Positions 14,127-22,024 of a stretch of DNA of 22,024 nt are shown in pieces. This DNA comes from CAG-492 sp045643465 (GTDB lineage Bacteria > Bacillota > Clostridia > TANB77 > CAG-508), in contig JAZUKV010000022.1 in NCBI GenBank assembly GCA_045643465.1, positions 1 to 22,024 of the forward strand. The letters are read 5' to 3'. The notes beneath the pieces were generated by a model. The model was not told the origin of the DNA. It made no database searches and saw only the letters and a list, made by a program, of their open reading frames with translations. Made by a program: the position numbers and the translations under genes. The first letter of the stretch is position 1. Every line of letters starts with the position of its first letter.

Positions 14127-14606
14127 TTATTTTGTTATTGATAAAATTTTGTATTTTACAACACCTGCTGGAGCTTGAACATCAACTGTTTGATTTTTCT
14201 TTGATCCTAACAAAGCTTTTCCTATAGGTGACTCATTAGATATTCTGTTTTGAGCTAAATCTACTTCTGTTGATCCAACTATTGTATATGTTATTTCTTC
14301 ATCAAACTCAATATCTAATAATTTTACAGTATTTCCTACTTGTACTGTTTTAGTATCTATCTCTGATTCGTCTATTATTTTTGCATATCTGATTTTATTT
14401 TCTAATTCTATTATTAAATTTTCATTTTCCGCTTGTGCATTTTTTGCTTCATCGTATTCAGAGTTTTCTGATAAGTCACCAAAGCCTAATGCTATTTTTA
14501 TACGCTCTGAAATCTCAGCTCTTTTTTCTGTCTTTAGAAATTCTAATTCTTTTTCCAAGTTCTCAAAACCTTCTTGTGTTAGTATTACTTCTTTGTTTTC
14601 TTCCAT
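14127..14606 (-). CDS. greA: Transcription elongation factor GreA
   Basis: 159 residues. The N-terminal coiled coil (about 1-78) has the acidic tip GDLSENSEYDEAKNAQ with D44 and E47, which reach into the RNA polymerase secondary channel to stimulate cleavage of backtracked RNA. The C-terminal FKBP-like domain ends in ISNESPIGKALLGSKKNQTVDVQAPAG, diagnostic of GreA. AAAGGA precedes the ATG at 14606. A promoter at 14660-14688 and terminator at 14083-14116 make it monocistronic. Confidence 0.96.
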   Translation of the reverse strand: MEENKEVILTQEGFENLEKELEFLKTEKRAEISERIKIALGFGDLSENSEYDEAKNAQAENENLIIELENKIRYAKIIDESEIDTKTVQVGNTVKLLDIEFDEEITYTIVGSTEVDLAQNRISNESPIGKALLGSKKNQTVDVQAPAGVVKYKILSITK

Positions 14607-14659
14607 ATATTATCAGTCCTTTCTATTATATTTTGCTTTTGCATGATTTTGTCCAGGTT

Positions 14660-14688
14660 ATCTTATTCTATTTTCTGTGATTTGTCAA
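14660..14688 (-). promoter_or_regulatory. Promoter of greA
   Basis: TTGACA (14688-14683), 17-bp spacer, TAAGAT (14665-14660). A TATAAT at 14630-14625 could be a second -10, but its nearest -35 (TGGACA) is 19 bp away. Confidence 0.7.
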
Positions 14689-14712
14689 GTTTTTTATCAA
14701 TATTCTTGTATT

Positions 14713-15552
14713 TTATGTATCCTTAGGCATATCTATAATACCATTTTTTCCATTTAAACTTACTATTTTCATTTTTTTTAGCAATTCATTATTTTTAAAT
14801 TCTGTTACATAAATTTCTCCAATAATATTTTTATCATATTTTTCAAAATCAATATTAAAATCATTTATTTCTTCAAAATCAATATTTATATTTTCTATTA
14901 TCGTTCCATTAAAACTATTTTTTAAATTTAATTCATTATTACTTAAATTAATTATTATAGCTTTTCTATTTATAGAAAAATCTTTCAAATATTCACTATC
15001 ACAATCAAAATTAATAATATATTTTGCTCTTTTTAAAGCTTTATTTTTATTGTTTGATATTGTTAGTAGTACATCTTCATTTTTTTCCATTCGGTTATAA
15101 AATCTTCGTAGCCTTGCTATATTTTTTGAAACTATTTCTATATATTTAAATTTACTAGCAAGCTCAAATATAAGTGATTTATTTTGCTCTTTTTCCATTA
15201 TTAAATATAAACTTTGATTTTCGAAAATATCACCATTTTGATTCATGATTTCTTGTAAGACATCTATTAACAGCATTTTAAAAATAATTTTTTTACTTTG
15301 ATATTGTAAAGTTTCTATTCCTTTTTCTAATTCTATATTTCTGTCTACAATTATTTTTCCTAAATTATACTTTTTTACAATTTTATTAATTTTTTTGTAC
15401 AATTTAACATTTATGACTTGCTTATTAATATTTAATTTTACATATTTTTCATTTATATCTATTTCATATCTAAAAAATATTTTGTCAATTATTTTAGCTT
15501 TTGAATTTAACATTTTTTTATTTTGCTCTATAAACAAAATTTTATTTTCCAT
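14713..15552 (-). CDS. Uncharacterised clostridial protein, Rossmann-like pattern
   Basis: 279 residues, Ile/Asn/Lys-rich, soluble, no signal peptide. I recognise no named family. The segment LYLIMEKEQNKSLIFELASKFKYIEIVSKNIARLRRFYNRMEKNEDVLLTISNNKNKALKRAKYIINFD (given here only as positions about 115-182) alternates strands and helices like a nucleotide-binding Rossmann unit, and NNKNKALKRAKYIINFD is the most distinctive block. I have seen similar patterns in unannotated Clostridium proteins, from memory only. The start ATG at 15552 uses AGGTG (15564-15560), which lies inside the terminator hairpin of the GH18 gene. So expression may depend on readthrough and on opening that hairpin. Confidence 0.65.
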   Translation of the reverse strand: MENKILFIEQNKKMLNSKAKIIDKIFFRYEIDINEKYVKLNINKQVINVKLYKKINKIVKKYNLGKIIVDRNIELEKGIETLQYQSKKIIFKMLLIDVLQEIMNQNGDIFENQSLYLIMEKEQNKSLIFELASKFKYIEIVSKNIARLRRFYNRMEKNEDVLLTISNNKNKALKRAKYIINFDCDSEYLKDFSINRKAIIINLSNNELNLKNSFNGTIIENINIDFEEINDFNIDFEKYDKNIIGEIYVTEFKNNELLKKMKIVSLNGKNGIIDMPKDT

Positions 15553-15558
15553 AAAAAC

Positions 15559-15584
15559 ACACCTACATAATAATATGTAAGTGT
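15559..15584 (-). terminator. Terminator of the GH18 gene that also covers the next ribosome site
   Basis: ACACTTACAT (15584-15575) pairs with ATGTAGGTGT (15568-15559), ten pairs with one G-T wobble and a six-base loop, followed by GTTTTT. The 3' arm contains AGGTG, the ribosome site of the gene starting at 15552. Confidence 0.7.
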
Positions 15585-15602
15585 ATTTCTACTTATTCAC
15601 TT

Positions 15603-17318
15603 TTAAAATAATTTACTTTTTACCATATTCCATATAGAGTCGTCTTCAAATCCTTTTTGCCAGAATGCTACTCCTGATAAATTATATTTTTTTATTAAAT
15701 CTAATTTATAGCCAATTGATTTTTCATCTTCAACCCACATTTTATATGTATATCCATTTTTTTCATATTCTACATAATATTGTTTTTCATCTTCTAACCA
15801 TTTTTTATCTGTAGAGCTATATTTTTCTTCATTTTTCATTGATACTGTTGAATTGTTTACTACTTCGTTATCTTTTATTTTCCATAATCTTGTATAAAAT
15901 GGAACACCTAATATAATTTTGTTTGCATCTACTTCTTCTTGATTTATGAATTTTTTAATATTTTTTTCTACCCAATTATATGTAGCTGTACTGCCTGGTG
16001 TTTTTGAATAACTTCCAAATTGATCATATGCCATAAATATAATGTAATCACAAACATCACCTAATACTTTTCTATCAAAACATAGTGACCAGTTACCAGA
16101 TCCATCTGGCTCTGTTACATCTATTGAAAGTATTGCATTTTTAGCTGCCATTCTAGGTTTTAGCTCTATAACAAATCTTGATAATGCTTCTTTATCAGAT
16201 TTATATATATTCTCAAAATCTAAATTAATTCCATCTAAATTATATTCATCAACTAAATTTACTATTTGTTTTATTATTTCTTGACGTTTTGAATAATCAT
16301 TGATCCAATTTGAAAAATTTTGCATATCTTCTTTAGTTAAGTTATTACTTTGTAACATTCCCCATACTTTATAATTGTTATCTTTTGCCCATTTGATATA
16401 TTTTAAGCCTTCATTTCCTACATTATCGTTTATAGTATCATTTTTAAGTGTGAAAAATGAAGGAGATACAACATTTACACTGTCATATTTATTTGCTTTG
16501 TTATCTGGAGCTTTTCCATATTCTGAAAAATAATCCCACACTAGACTTATTGTTTCTTTTTCATTTTTTCTCTCAGTTCTTTCAGTCTTTTGCTCAGTTA
16601 AAGCTTCTTTTTTTACATATCCTATAAATCCGCTTTGTGTTCTTACTAAAATCCAATCTTTCGAAACTTTTGATTCTATATCACTTACAAATTTCGAAAA
16701 CTTCTCTTCAAATTTATTTGAATATTTTATTTCTTTACTTTCTTCCTCTTTTATAGGAACTATTGATACTTTTTCATTTTGATTTAATTGGACTAACGTT
16801 CTTGAAAATTTTGTTGCTTTACTTTTTACTACTGCTAAATTTTTAGTTTCTGCAGTCACCAAACTTTTGTCTAATGATTCAATTATTACTGTATTATTAT
16901 CTGTAATATTATTAACTTTAATGTTATACACACTTTCTAAACTAGAAATTGGAATATAATACATATTATCTTTTAATATTACTTTTTTATTAAATTCTTT
17001 GTTATCAATATTTAAAGTTCCTTTATCTATATCAAAATAAGCATATTTATTATTTGCAGCAACAACTATATAATTTTTACTTTTTTCATAATATATATAT
17101 TTGTCATAATAATTTTCTATATCATCTTTTGATATGTATACTTCTCCATTTTCTAATATAACTTCACCTTTCATTTTTGAAGTTACATTTGAATAATTTA
17201 TGACTAAATTTGTTTTTGAATTGTTAATATTCGTTTTATAATTAGGTGCTACATACAAGCAAAATCCAATTATAATTACAAATATTATTACTAGTAGTAT
17301 GTTTCTTATTGTTTTCAT
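15603..17318 (-). CDS. Membrane-anchored GH18 cortex/peptidoglycan hydrolase (YaaH/SleL-like)
   Basis: 571 residues. An N-terminal hydrophobic helix (about 6-24) is a signal anchor. It is followed by a copper-amine-oxidase-type stalk domain (GEVYISKDDIENYY to YYIPISSLESVYN, about 55-150), an SH3-like stretch (WILVRTQSGFIGYVKKEAL, 222-240), and a GH18 TIM barrel from about 255. The catalytic motif is DGINLDFE (362-369, acid E369), typical of spore-germination cortex-lytic N-acetylglucosaminidases; VAFWQKGFEDDSIW near the end is the last barrel strand. It likely cuts peptidoglycan or cortex glycan outside the cell or in the spore. AGGAGAGC precedes the ATG. It follows pgi by 33 bp, suggesting one message despite unrelated jobs. 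Confidence 0.88.
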   Translation of the reverse strand: MKTIRNILLVIIFVIIIGFCLYVAPNYKTNINNSKTNLVINYSNVTSKMKGEVILENGEVYISKDDIENYYDKYIYYEKSKNYIVVAANNKYAYFDIDKGTLNIDNKEFNKKVILKDNMYYIPISSLESVYNIKVNNITDNNTVIIESLDKSLVTAETKNLAVVKSKATKFSRTLVQLNQNEKVSIVPIKEEESKEIKYSNKFEEKFSKFVSDIESKVSKDWILVRTQSGFIGYVKKEALTEQKTERTERKNEKETISLVWDYFSEYGKAPDNKANKYDSVNVVSPSFFTLKNDTINDNVGNEGLKYIKWAKDNNYKVWGMLQSNNLTKEDMQNFSNWINDYSKRQEIIKQIVNLVDEYNLDGINLDFENIYKSDKEALSRFVIELKPRMAAKNAILSIDVTEPDGSGNWSLCFDRKVLGDVCDYIIFMAYDQFGSYSKTPGSTATYNWVEKNIKKFINQEEVDANKIILGVPFYTRLWKIKDNEVVNNSTVSMKNEEKYSSTDKKWLEDEKQYYVEYEKNGYTYKMWVEDEKSIGYKLDLIKKYNLSGVAFWQKGFEDDSIWNMVKSKLF

Positions 17319-17351
17319 AAGCTCTCCTTTTTATTATATATCTGTATACTT

Positions 17352-18638
17352 TTATTTGTATTTTCCAAGTAATTCAAACATATTTTCTTTGTATTTTTCT
17401 ACTCCTGGCTGATCAAATGGATTTACTCCTAATAACATTCCTGATATAGCACATGCTTTTTCAAAGAAATATATTAATTGCCCCATTGCTGTTTCATCTA
17501 AATAATCTATATTAATTACTATATTTGGAACATCTCCATCAACATGAGCTTTTATTGTACCTTCCATTGCTTTTTTATTTACATATGATAAATTCTTCCC
17601 TGCTATATAATTTAATTCATCTAAATCTTCATCATCATAATTTATAATTAAATCTGTTTTTGATTTATTTATATTTATTACAGTTTCAAATAAATTTCTT
17701 CTTCCTTCTTGAACATATTGACCTAATGAATGTAAATCTGTTGTATATGTTACTCCTGTTGGATAAATACCTGAATAATTTTTGCCTTCACTTTCACCAA
17801 ATAGCTGTTTCCACCATTCTGTAAAATAAAATAATTTTGGTGTATATGATGCTAATATTTCAATATTTTTCTCTCTTTCATATAATATATTTCTTGCAAT
17901 TGCATATTTAAAACAATCATTGTGTTTTATATCTTCATTACAATAATAATCTTGAGCAAATTTTGCTCCTTTTAATAAATTGTCAATATTTATTCCGGCT
18001 ACTGCCATAGGCAATAAACCTACAGCTGTTAAAACTGAATATCTTCCTCCTATATTCTCTGGAATAGATAATTTAACATATTTTTCTTGCATAGCAATTT
18101 TATAAAGAGCACCTTTCCTTTTAGTTGTTGTTACAAATATTCTTTTTCTTGCTTCGTCAACTCCATATTTATCTTCTAATAAATTCCTAAAAATTCTAAA
18201 TGCAATTGCTGGCTCTGTTGTTTTTCCTGATTTTGAAATTACATTTATTGATATTTCTTTATCTGATATATAATCAATTATTTCATTAATGTACTCTGCA
18301 TTTAAATTATTTCCTACATATATTATTTCTGGTTTACTTTTATTAAAACTATTTGATAATGCTTCTATAACTGCTCTTGCTCCTAAATATGAGCCACCAA
18401 TTCCTATTACTACTAATACATCTGAATCTCTTTTTACTTTTTGAGCTATTTTTTTTATTTTTTCCAATTCTTTTGTATCATAAGAATCTGGCCAATCCAT
18501 CCAACCTGTAAATTTTGTTTTATCTTCAGTACTTTTAATTAATTCTCTATGTATTTTTTTGATTTTATCTGAATAAGTAATTATTTCATGGTTGTCTATT
18601 CCTGTATTTTCTAAATTTAATTTTACATTATTCTCCAT
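17352..18638 (-). CDS. pgi: Glucose-6-phosphate isomerase
   Basis: 428 residues, the shorter Firmicute form, converting glucose-6-phosphate and fructose-6-phosphate. Two SIS sugar-binding lobes are seen: VVIGIGGSYLGARAVIEAL (about 75-93) and NVISKSGKTTEPAIAFR (about 132-148), with GGRYSVLTAVGLLPMA, the catalytic-glutamate region (TTDLHSLGQYVQEG), and the C-terminal GVNPFDQPGVEKYK signature. AGGAGG precedes the ATG at 18638. It has its own promoter (18668-18696) and probably reads into the GH18 gene. Confidence 0.96.
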   Translation of the reverse strand: MENNVKLNLENTGIDNHEIITYSDKIKKIHRELIKSTEDKTKFTGWMDWPDSYDTKELEKIKKIAQKVKRDSDVLVVIGIGGSYLGARAVIEALSNSFNKSKPEIIYVGNNLNAEYINEIIDYISDKEISINVISKSGKTTEPAIAFRIFRNLLEDKYGVDEARKRIFVTTTKRKGALYKIAMQEKYVKLSIPENIGGRYSVLTAVGLLPMAVAGINIDNLLKGAKFAQDYYCNEDIKHNDCFKYAIARNILYEREKNIEILASYTPKLFYFTEWWKQLFGESEGKNYSGIYPTGVTYTTDLHSLGQYVQEGRRNLFETVININKSKTDLIINYDDEDLDELNYIAGKNLSYVNKKAMEGTIKAHVDGDVPNIVINIDYLDETAMGQLIYFFEKACAISGMLLGVNPFDQPGVEKYKENMFELLGKYK

Positions 18639-18667
18639 GATAAATCCTCCTTCTTTAGTATATATAT

Positions 18668-18696
18668 ATAATATATTAATGCCACTATAAATTCAA
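18668..18696 (-). promoter_or_regulatory. Promoter of pgi
   Basis: TTGAAT (18696-18691), 17-bp spacer, TATTAT (18673-18668) on the minus strand. Confidence 0.55.
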
Positions 18697-18721
18697 GAAA
18701 TTTTTTTATTTTATGATATAA

Positions 18722-18752
18722 AAAAACATCAAATTAAAAATTTGATGTTTTT
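18722..18752 (-). terminator. Terminator of the WG-repeat protein gene
   Basis: A perfect 14-bp stem AAAAACATCAAATT / AATTTGATGTTTTT with a three-base loop, just behind the stop codon at 18762. Confidence 0.85.
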
Positions 18753-18761
18753 ATTTTTTAT

Positions 18762-20261
18762 TTAATTTTCTTGATTTGTACTTATAATCTCATTAGGTTT
18801 CTTGTAATATAAACCATATATATTTATTTTAGCTACTGACTCACCTGAAGTAATATTCATATAATAGTTTGTTTTATTATTTTCATATTTAGAATATATC
18901 TCAGTTCCAACAAATAATCCTACTTTTTCATTTGTTTTTGCATCAATAATTACATATTCCATCTTTTCACCATTTTTCATACCAAATACAATTCCATCAT
19001 TTCCATATTGTAATTCTGGTATACATATTACTGGATCTCCGCTTCCTGTGTCTCCCACATCACATCCTATTGTTGAATATCTTGTTGGTACTACCATTTT
19101 TCCGTCTAAATTTATTAATCCCCATAAATCATTAACTTTTACAGGTATATATTTTTTGTTTATTATATACTTATTATCCATACAATTGAATTTTGCTGAA
19201 TCTACACCTATTTGCTGATATTCTGTTTTTAAAATTTCCTTTACAGCATCATCTTTAAATTCTATAATTCCGTATTTTGTTCCTTTTTGTACTATATATC
19301 TGTTTCCATCCTCGTCTATTGCTTTAATTGATTGATATGTTGGATCTACAATAACACTTGTACTATTGTTTTCTTTGTTTAGCTTAAAAATTCCTACTTT
19401 TTCATCATCAGCATTTGTAACTATTAAACTGCTACTACTTTCACAGAATTTTATATTTGAATATTTACAACTTACTACATAATTACCATCTTTATAATTA
19501 TTATAATTTACTATTCCTATATTTCCATCTGCATTTCTAACTATTACATAACCATATTTTAATAATTTTTTATTTATATAGTCTACTTCATCACCAGTTA
19601 CTGCTATAGATATATTATCTTTAACTGCTGCTTCTAGGCCATCTATTGTATAGATTTGCACTTTTTTATTTTTTTGATCATATTCAACAATAACATTAAA
19701 TCCTAAGCTTATTGCTTCTTCACTAGCATAGATTTCTCCATCTATATACTTAACCCCATTTTCTACTGTAAAATACTCATATTCTACTGTTTTTTGTGTT
19801 TGCTCTTTATCTTTATCATTCTTCTTTATTGTTTGATCTTCATTTTCAATTGGCTCTTCTGTTACAATTGCTTTATATATTTGTGATGAATCTGAAATAA
19901 ATGATGTGTACTCATTAGCGGTTTTTATATAGCATTTCGTTGTATCTTCACCTTTGTTTTTATATTCATCATTATAATAATCCACTTTTAAAATACTTGC
20001 CAATTCTTTAACAGATATATATATTTGACCATTTTCTTCATATAAATGCTTTTTATCTGTCATCATAAACATTCCTGAATTAAAAGCTTTGCTTTCACCA
20101 TCTAATGAAAATTTTATAGTATTATTGTTTCTTACTACACTTATAATGACGATTACTATTGCTAAAACTATTAATGCTATTATAGAAATTATTATTATTT
20201 TGAATTTTTTTTGCTTGCTTTCAGATTCTTCTTTTTCTATATTTTCATCTATTAAATTCAT
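18762..20261 (-). CDS. Membrane-anchored stalk-domain/WG-repeat protein
   Basis: 499 residues from the ATG at 20261, which has AGGAG seven bases upstream. An in-frame ATG 45 bases earlier lies upstream of the predicted transcript start and is rejected. A charged cytoplasmic segment of about 18 residues is followed by one membrane helix, then an extracellular copper-amine-oxidase-like stalk part (QIYISVKELASILKVDYY; EIYASEEAISLGFNVIVEY) split by an acidic/lysine linker. After that come WG-type repeats (NIGIVNYNNYKDG, KYGIIEFKD, LWGLINLDGKMVVPTRYSTIG). WG repeats probably mediate binding; no enzymatic motif is seen. The stalk resembles that of the GH18 enzyme nearby, suggesting a shared cell-surface or forespore-envelope role. 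Confidence 0.8.
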   Translation of the reverse strand: MNLIDENIEKEESESKQKKFKIIIISIIALIVLAIVIVIISVVRNNNTIKFSLDGESKAFNSGMFMMTDKKHLYEENGQIYISVKELASILKVDYYNDEYKNKGEDTTKCYIKTANEYTSFISDSSQIYKAIVTEEPIENEDQTIKKNDKDKEQTQKTVEYEYFTVENGVKYIDGEIYASEEAISLGFNVIVEYDQKNKKVQIYTIDGLEAAVKDNISIAVTGDEVDYINKKLLKYGYVIVRNADGNIGIVNYNNYKDGNYVVSCKYSNIKFCESSSSLIVTNADDEKVGIFKLNKENNSTSVIVDPTYQSIKAIDEDGNRYIVQKGTKYGIIEFKDDAVKEILKTEYQQIGVDSAKFNCMDNKYIINKKYIPVKVNDLWGLINLDGKMVVPTRYSTIGCDVGDTGSGDPVICIPELQYGNDGIVFGMKNGEKMEYVIIDAKTNEKVGLFVGTEIYSKYENNKTNYYMNITSGESVAKINIYGLYYKKPNEIISTNQEN

Positions 20262-20295
20262 CGTTTTTCTCCTTTTCTTTTGTCTTTTTAATATA

Positions 20296-20324
20296 ATTGT
20301 AATCAAGTACTATAACTTTGTCAA
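20296..20324 (-). promoter_or_regulatory. Promoter of the WG-repeat protein gene
   Basis: TTGACA (20324-20319), 17-bp spacer, TACAAT (20301-20296). It lies just behind the U32 gene's stop codon at 20338. Confidence 0.75.
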
Positions 20325-20337
20325 TAATATATAAAAA

Positions 20338-21567
20338 TTATTTTTTTCTTCTTAAAATCCAACCATTTTCTACTTTAATTGGTAATTTCATTTTTACACT
20401 TTGACCTGATTTTCCTGGATTTACACATTGAATCTTTTCATCAGTTTCTGTATCCCATAGCTCTTCAATTTTAAATTCTACTGGTTCAATTTTATTTGGA
20501 ATTATTATTTCTAATATATCTCCTACTATTAATTTATTTCTTATTTCTATAATAACTTTTTCATCTGAATTATCAATTACTTTTCCACCAAATTCATAAT
20601 CTGGATTATACTGTTTTCCTTCATATTCTTGGAAATCTTTATTGTTTCTGTCATTAAAATAAAAAGTAGTTAATCCTCTCGTTTTTGTCTTTTCAAGCTC
20701 TTTTAGATATTTATTATAATCATAGTTTGATGGATTTTCGATATAATCATCAATTGCATTTCTATATGCATTTACTACTGATGCTAAATAATATTCTGTT
20801 TTTAATCTTCCTTCAATTTTTAAGCTATCTACTCCAATATTAATTATTTCTGGAATTTCTTTTATTAAACATAAATCTTTAGACGAAAAAATATATGTTC
20901 CTTTTTGATCATCTTCGACAGGCATTAAATTTCCTGGATTATTGTTCTCTTCTACATATAAATTATATGCCCATCTACAACTTTGCGCACAATCACCTAA
21001 ATTTGCACTTCTACTTGCCAAAAAATCGCTCAAAAAACATCTGCCAGAATATCCAAAGCATATTGCACCATGTACAAATATTTCTGTTTCTAAATCAGCT
21101 GGTGTTTCATTGATAATTTGCTTTACTTGTGCTTTATTAAGCTCTCTTCCTAGTATTACTCTTTTTGCACCTACGCTTCTCCAAAAATTAGCAGAATGGC
21201 TACTTACAATATTAGCCTGTGTACTTATATGTATTTCTAAAGTTGGTGCGACTTTTTTTATTATATCTACAACTCCACCATCTGCAACGATAACTGCATC
21301 TACATGTAATTTTTCTAACATTCTAGCTTGTTTTTCTATTTCTTCATAATTTTCATCCCATGCATAAATATTTATCGCTGTATAAACTTTTTTTCCTATA
21401 CTATGAGCATATTTAATAGTTTGCTCTAAATCATTATCTTCCATCTCAGCTCTAGTTCTTAAAGAAAGAGCTGATGTTCCTGCATAAACTGCATCTGCTC
21501 CATATAAAAAAGCAGTCTTCGCTTTTTCAAAAGAACCTGCTGGCGCTAATAATTCTGGTTTTTTCAT
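20338..21567 (-). CDS. Peptidase U32 family protein (RNA hydroxylation type)
   Basis: 409 residues. MKKPELLAPAGSFEKAKTAFLYGADAVYAG opens the TIM-barrel-like U32 domain. EIFVHGAICFGYSGRCFLSD and GDCAQSCRWAYNLY carry the signature with four cysteines (C170, C177, C193, C197) thought to hold an Fe-S cluster. Despite the name, characterised members (TrhP, RlhA, B. subtilis YrrN/YrrO) hydroxylate tRNA or 23S rRNA, with prephenate-dependent 5-hydroxyuridine formation at the tRNA wobble position being most likely here. The C-terminal part (about 320-405) is a small beta domain. AAAGGAG precedes the ATG at 21567. Only one U32 gene is visible, unlike the frequent paired arrangement. Confidence 0.92.
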   Translation of the reverse strand: MKKPELLAPAGSFEKAKTAFLYGADAVYAGTSALSLRTRAEMEDNDLEQTIKYAHSIGKKVYTAINIYAWDENYEEIEKQARMLEKLHVDAVIVADGGVVDIIKKVAPTLEIHISTQANIVSSHSANFWRSVGAKRVILGRELNKAQVKQIINETPADLETEIFVHGAICFGYSGRCFLSDFLASRSANLGDCAQSCRWAYNLYVEENNNPGNLMPVEDDQKGTYIFSSKDLCLIKEIPEIINIGVDSLKIEGRLKTEYYLASVVNAYRNAIDDYIENPSNYDYNKYLKELEKTKTRGLTTFYFNDRNNKDFQEYEGKQYNPDYEFGGKVIDNSDEKVIIEIRNKLIVGDILEIIIPNKIEPVEFKIEELWDTETDEKIQCVNPGKSGQSVKMKLPIKVENGWILRRKK

Positions 21568-21599
21568 TTTAAAACTCCTTTTCTTATTTCATTTGCGCT

Positions 21600-21608
21600 A
21601 TTATATCA
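21600..21608 (-). promoter_or_regulatory. Extended -10 promoter of the U32 gene
   Basis: TGATATAAT on the minus strand (TATAAT 21605-21600 with TG one base upstream). The -35 region is poor (TAGAAA). It lies 33 bp before the ATG. Confidence 0.5.
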
Positions 21609-21663
21609 CATTTTTTCATTAATTTCTATACATTTAATACTTTACTTAACTTTTAAATTTTTT

Positions 21664-21924
21664 TCACTCAACTTTTCTTTTACTATATTTTAGCTTCGTT
21701 GCTAATCCACCTCTTATATGTCTTTCTGCTTTATTTTCATCTAGAATTGCTCTAACTTCATCTGCTAAACTTGGATTAATTTTTAGTAATCGCTCAGAAA
21801 CATCTTTATGCACTGTACTCTTACTTACGCCGAATTTTTTTGCAGTGCCTCTTACTGTATCTTTTGAATCCACTATGTAATGTGCTAATTTGCAAGCACG
21901 TTCGTCTATTGAATAATCTTTCAT
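21664..21924 (-). CDS. spoIIID: Stage III sporulation transcriptional regulator SpoIIID
   Basis: 86 residues, full length. The helix-turn-helix is TVRGTAKKFGVSKSTVHKDVSERL (about 23-46), and KINPSLADEV and NKAERHIRGGLATKLKY are the conserved remainder, with the basic tail helping to bind DNA. SpoIIID acts in the mother cell, under SigE, to activate or repress many genes during spore formation. This is the clearest evidence that the host makes endospores. The ribosome site is weak (GGGGG about ten bases before the ATG at 21924). A SigE-like promoter (21959-21987) and a 17-bp inverted repeat (21933-21978) lie upstream. Confidence 0.95.
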   Translation of the reverse strand: MKDYSIDERACKLAHYIVDSKDTVRGTAKKFGVSKSTVHKDVSERLLKINPSLADEVRAILDENKAERHIRGGLATKLKYSKRKVE

Positions 21925-21932
21925 AATGATAT

Positions 21933-21978
21933 AACCCCCATGTGAATACTTTTGCTTAATTGTATTCGCATGGGGGTT
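21933..21978. repeat. 17-bp inverted repeat around the spoIIID promoter
   Basis: AACCCCCATGTGAATAC (21933-21949) faces GTATTCGCATGGGGGTT (21962-21978), one G-T position apart from perfect, with a 12-base loop. No T-run follows on either strand, so it is not a terminator. The predicted -10 lies at the loop edge and inner arm. Confidence 0.75.
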
Positions 21979-21987
21979 GGTTTATGA
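21959..21987 (-). promoter_or_regulatory. SigE-like promoter of spoIIID
   Basis: Minus strand TCATAAA (21987-21981), 14-bp spacer, AATACAAT (21966-21959). B. subtilis SigE sites resemble KMATATT, 13-15 bp, CATACAMT; the -10 differs at one position. Dependence on SigE is inferred from the gene's known regulon. Confidence 0.5.
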
Positions 21988-22024
21988 CTTTGAAGATTAG
22001 TAAATCTTTTGCATAAATTGTAAT

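Noticed and set aside
20262..20306. ATG at 20306 as start of the WG-repeat protein
   Set aside because: It lies upstream of the predicted transcript start near 20289; the ATG at 20261 has AGGAG at 7-base spacing.
21933..21978. Intrinsic terminator upstream of spoIIID
   Set aside because: No T-run follows the stem on either strand.

Overview
The window is very AT-rich, and nearly all genes lie on the minus strand. It looks like a chromosomal segment of an endospore-forming Clostridia-type Firmicute. Supporting signs are SpoIIID, a WG-repeat/stalk-domain surface protein, a YaaH/SleL-like GH18 enzyme, a split transketolase, AGGAGG ribosome binding sites, and consensus SigA promoters with intrinsic terminators. 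Species cannot be named from the sequence. Most genes are housekeeping; the novelty is mainly in the spaces between them.

Layout, left to right. (1) 1-733: the 3' part of a REP-associated tyrosine (Y1) transposase on the plus strand, a small palindromic element right behind it, a tRNA-Gly(UCC) on the minus strand with its own promoter, and a second similarly built element that overlaps the gmk stop codon. (2) 732-4634: a minus-strand operon rsmE - lysine-rich membrane protein - yicC - rpoZ - gmk, with a promoter ahead of rsmE. (3) 4648-4815: a compact independent transcription unit of about 130 nt with a strong promoter, a folded RNA enclosing an 11-codon frame, and a strong terminator. It sits directly behind the transketolase genes. 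(4) 4826-7971: P-loop kinase, attenuator-like terminator, MazF/PemK-like protein, transketolase N and C halves. (5) 8018-9304: an aquaporin on the plus strand facing a degenerate GNAT gene. (6) 9336-12341: a P-type cation ATPase behind a yybP-ykoY (Mn2+) riboswitch with an overlapping terminator. (7) 12376-12840: a small orphan plus-strand gene. (8) 12857-14688: rpmA and rplU (with L21 leader), vanZ-like, greA. (9) 14713-20324: an uncharacterised protein, GH18 enzyme, pgi, WG-repeat protein. (10) 20338-21987: U32-family protein and spoIIID with a SigE-like promoter.

How parts fit together: Mn2+ sensing probably controls the ATPase, so manganese export is more likely than simple calcium transport. 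The rpoZ, greA, rplU, rpmA, rsmE, tRNA and yicC genes are information-processing housekeeping. pgi and split tkt are central carbon metabolism. GH18, SpoIIID and probably the WG protein belong to envelope and spore biology. The best candidate for something undescribed is the short RNA/peptide unit at 4648-4815. Next are the two REP-like elements beside the RAYT transposase and the lysine-rich membrane protein.
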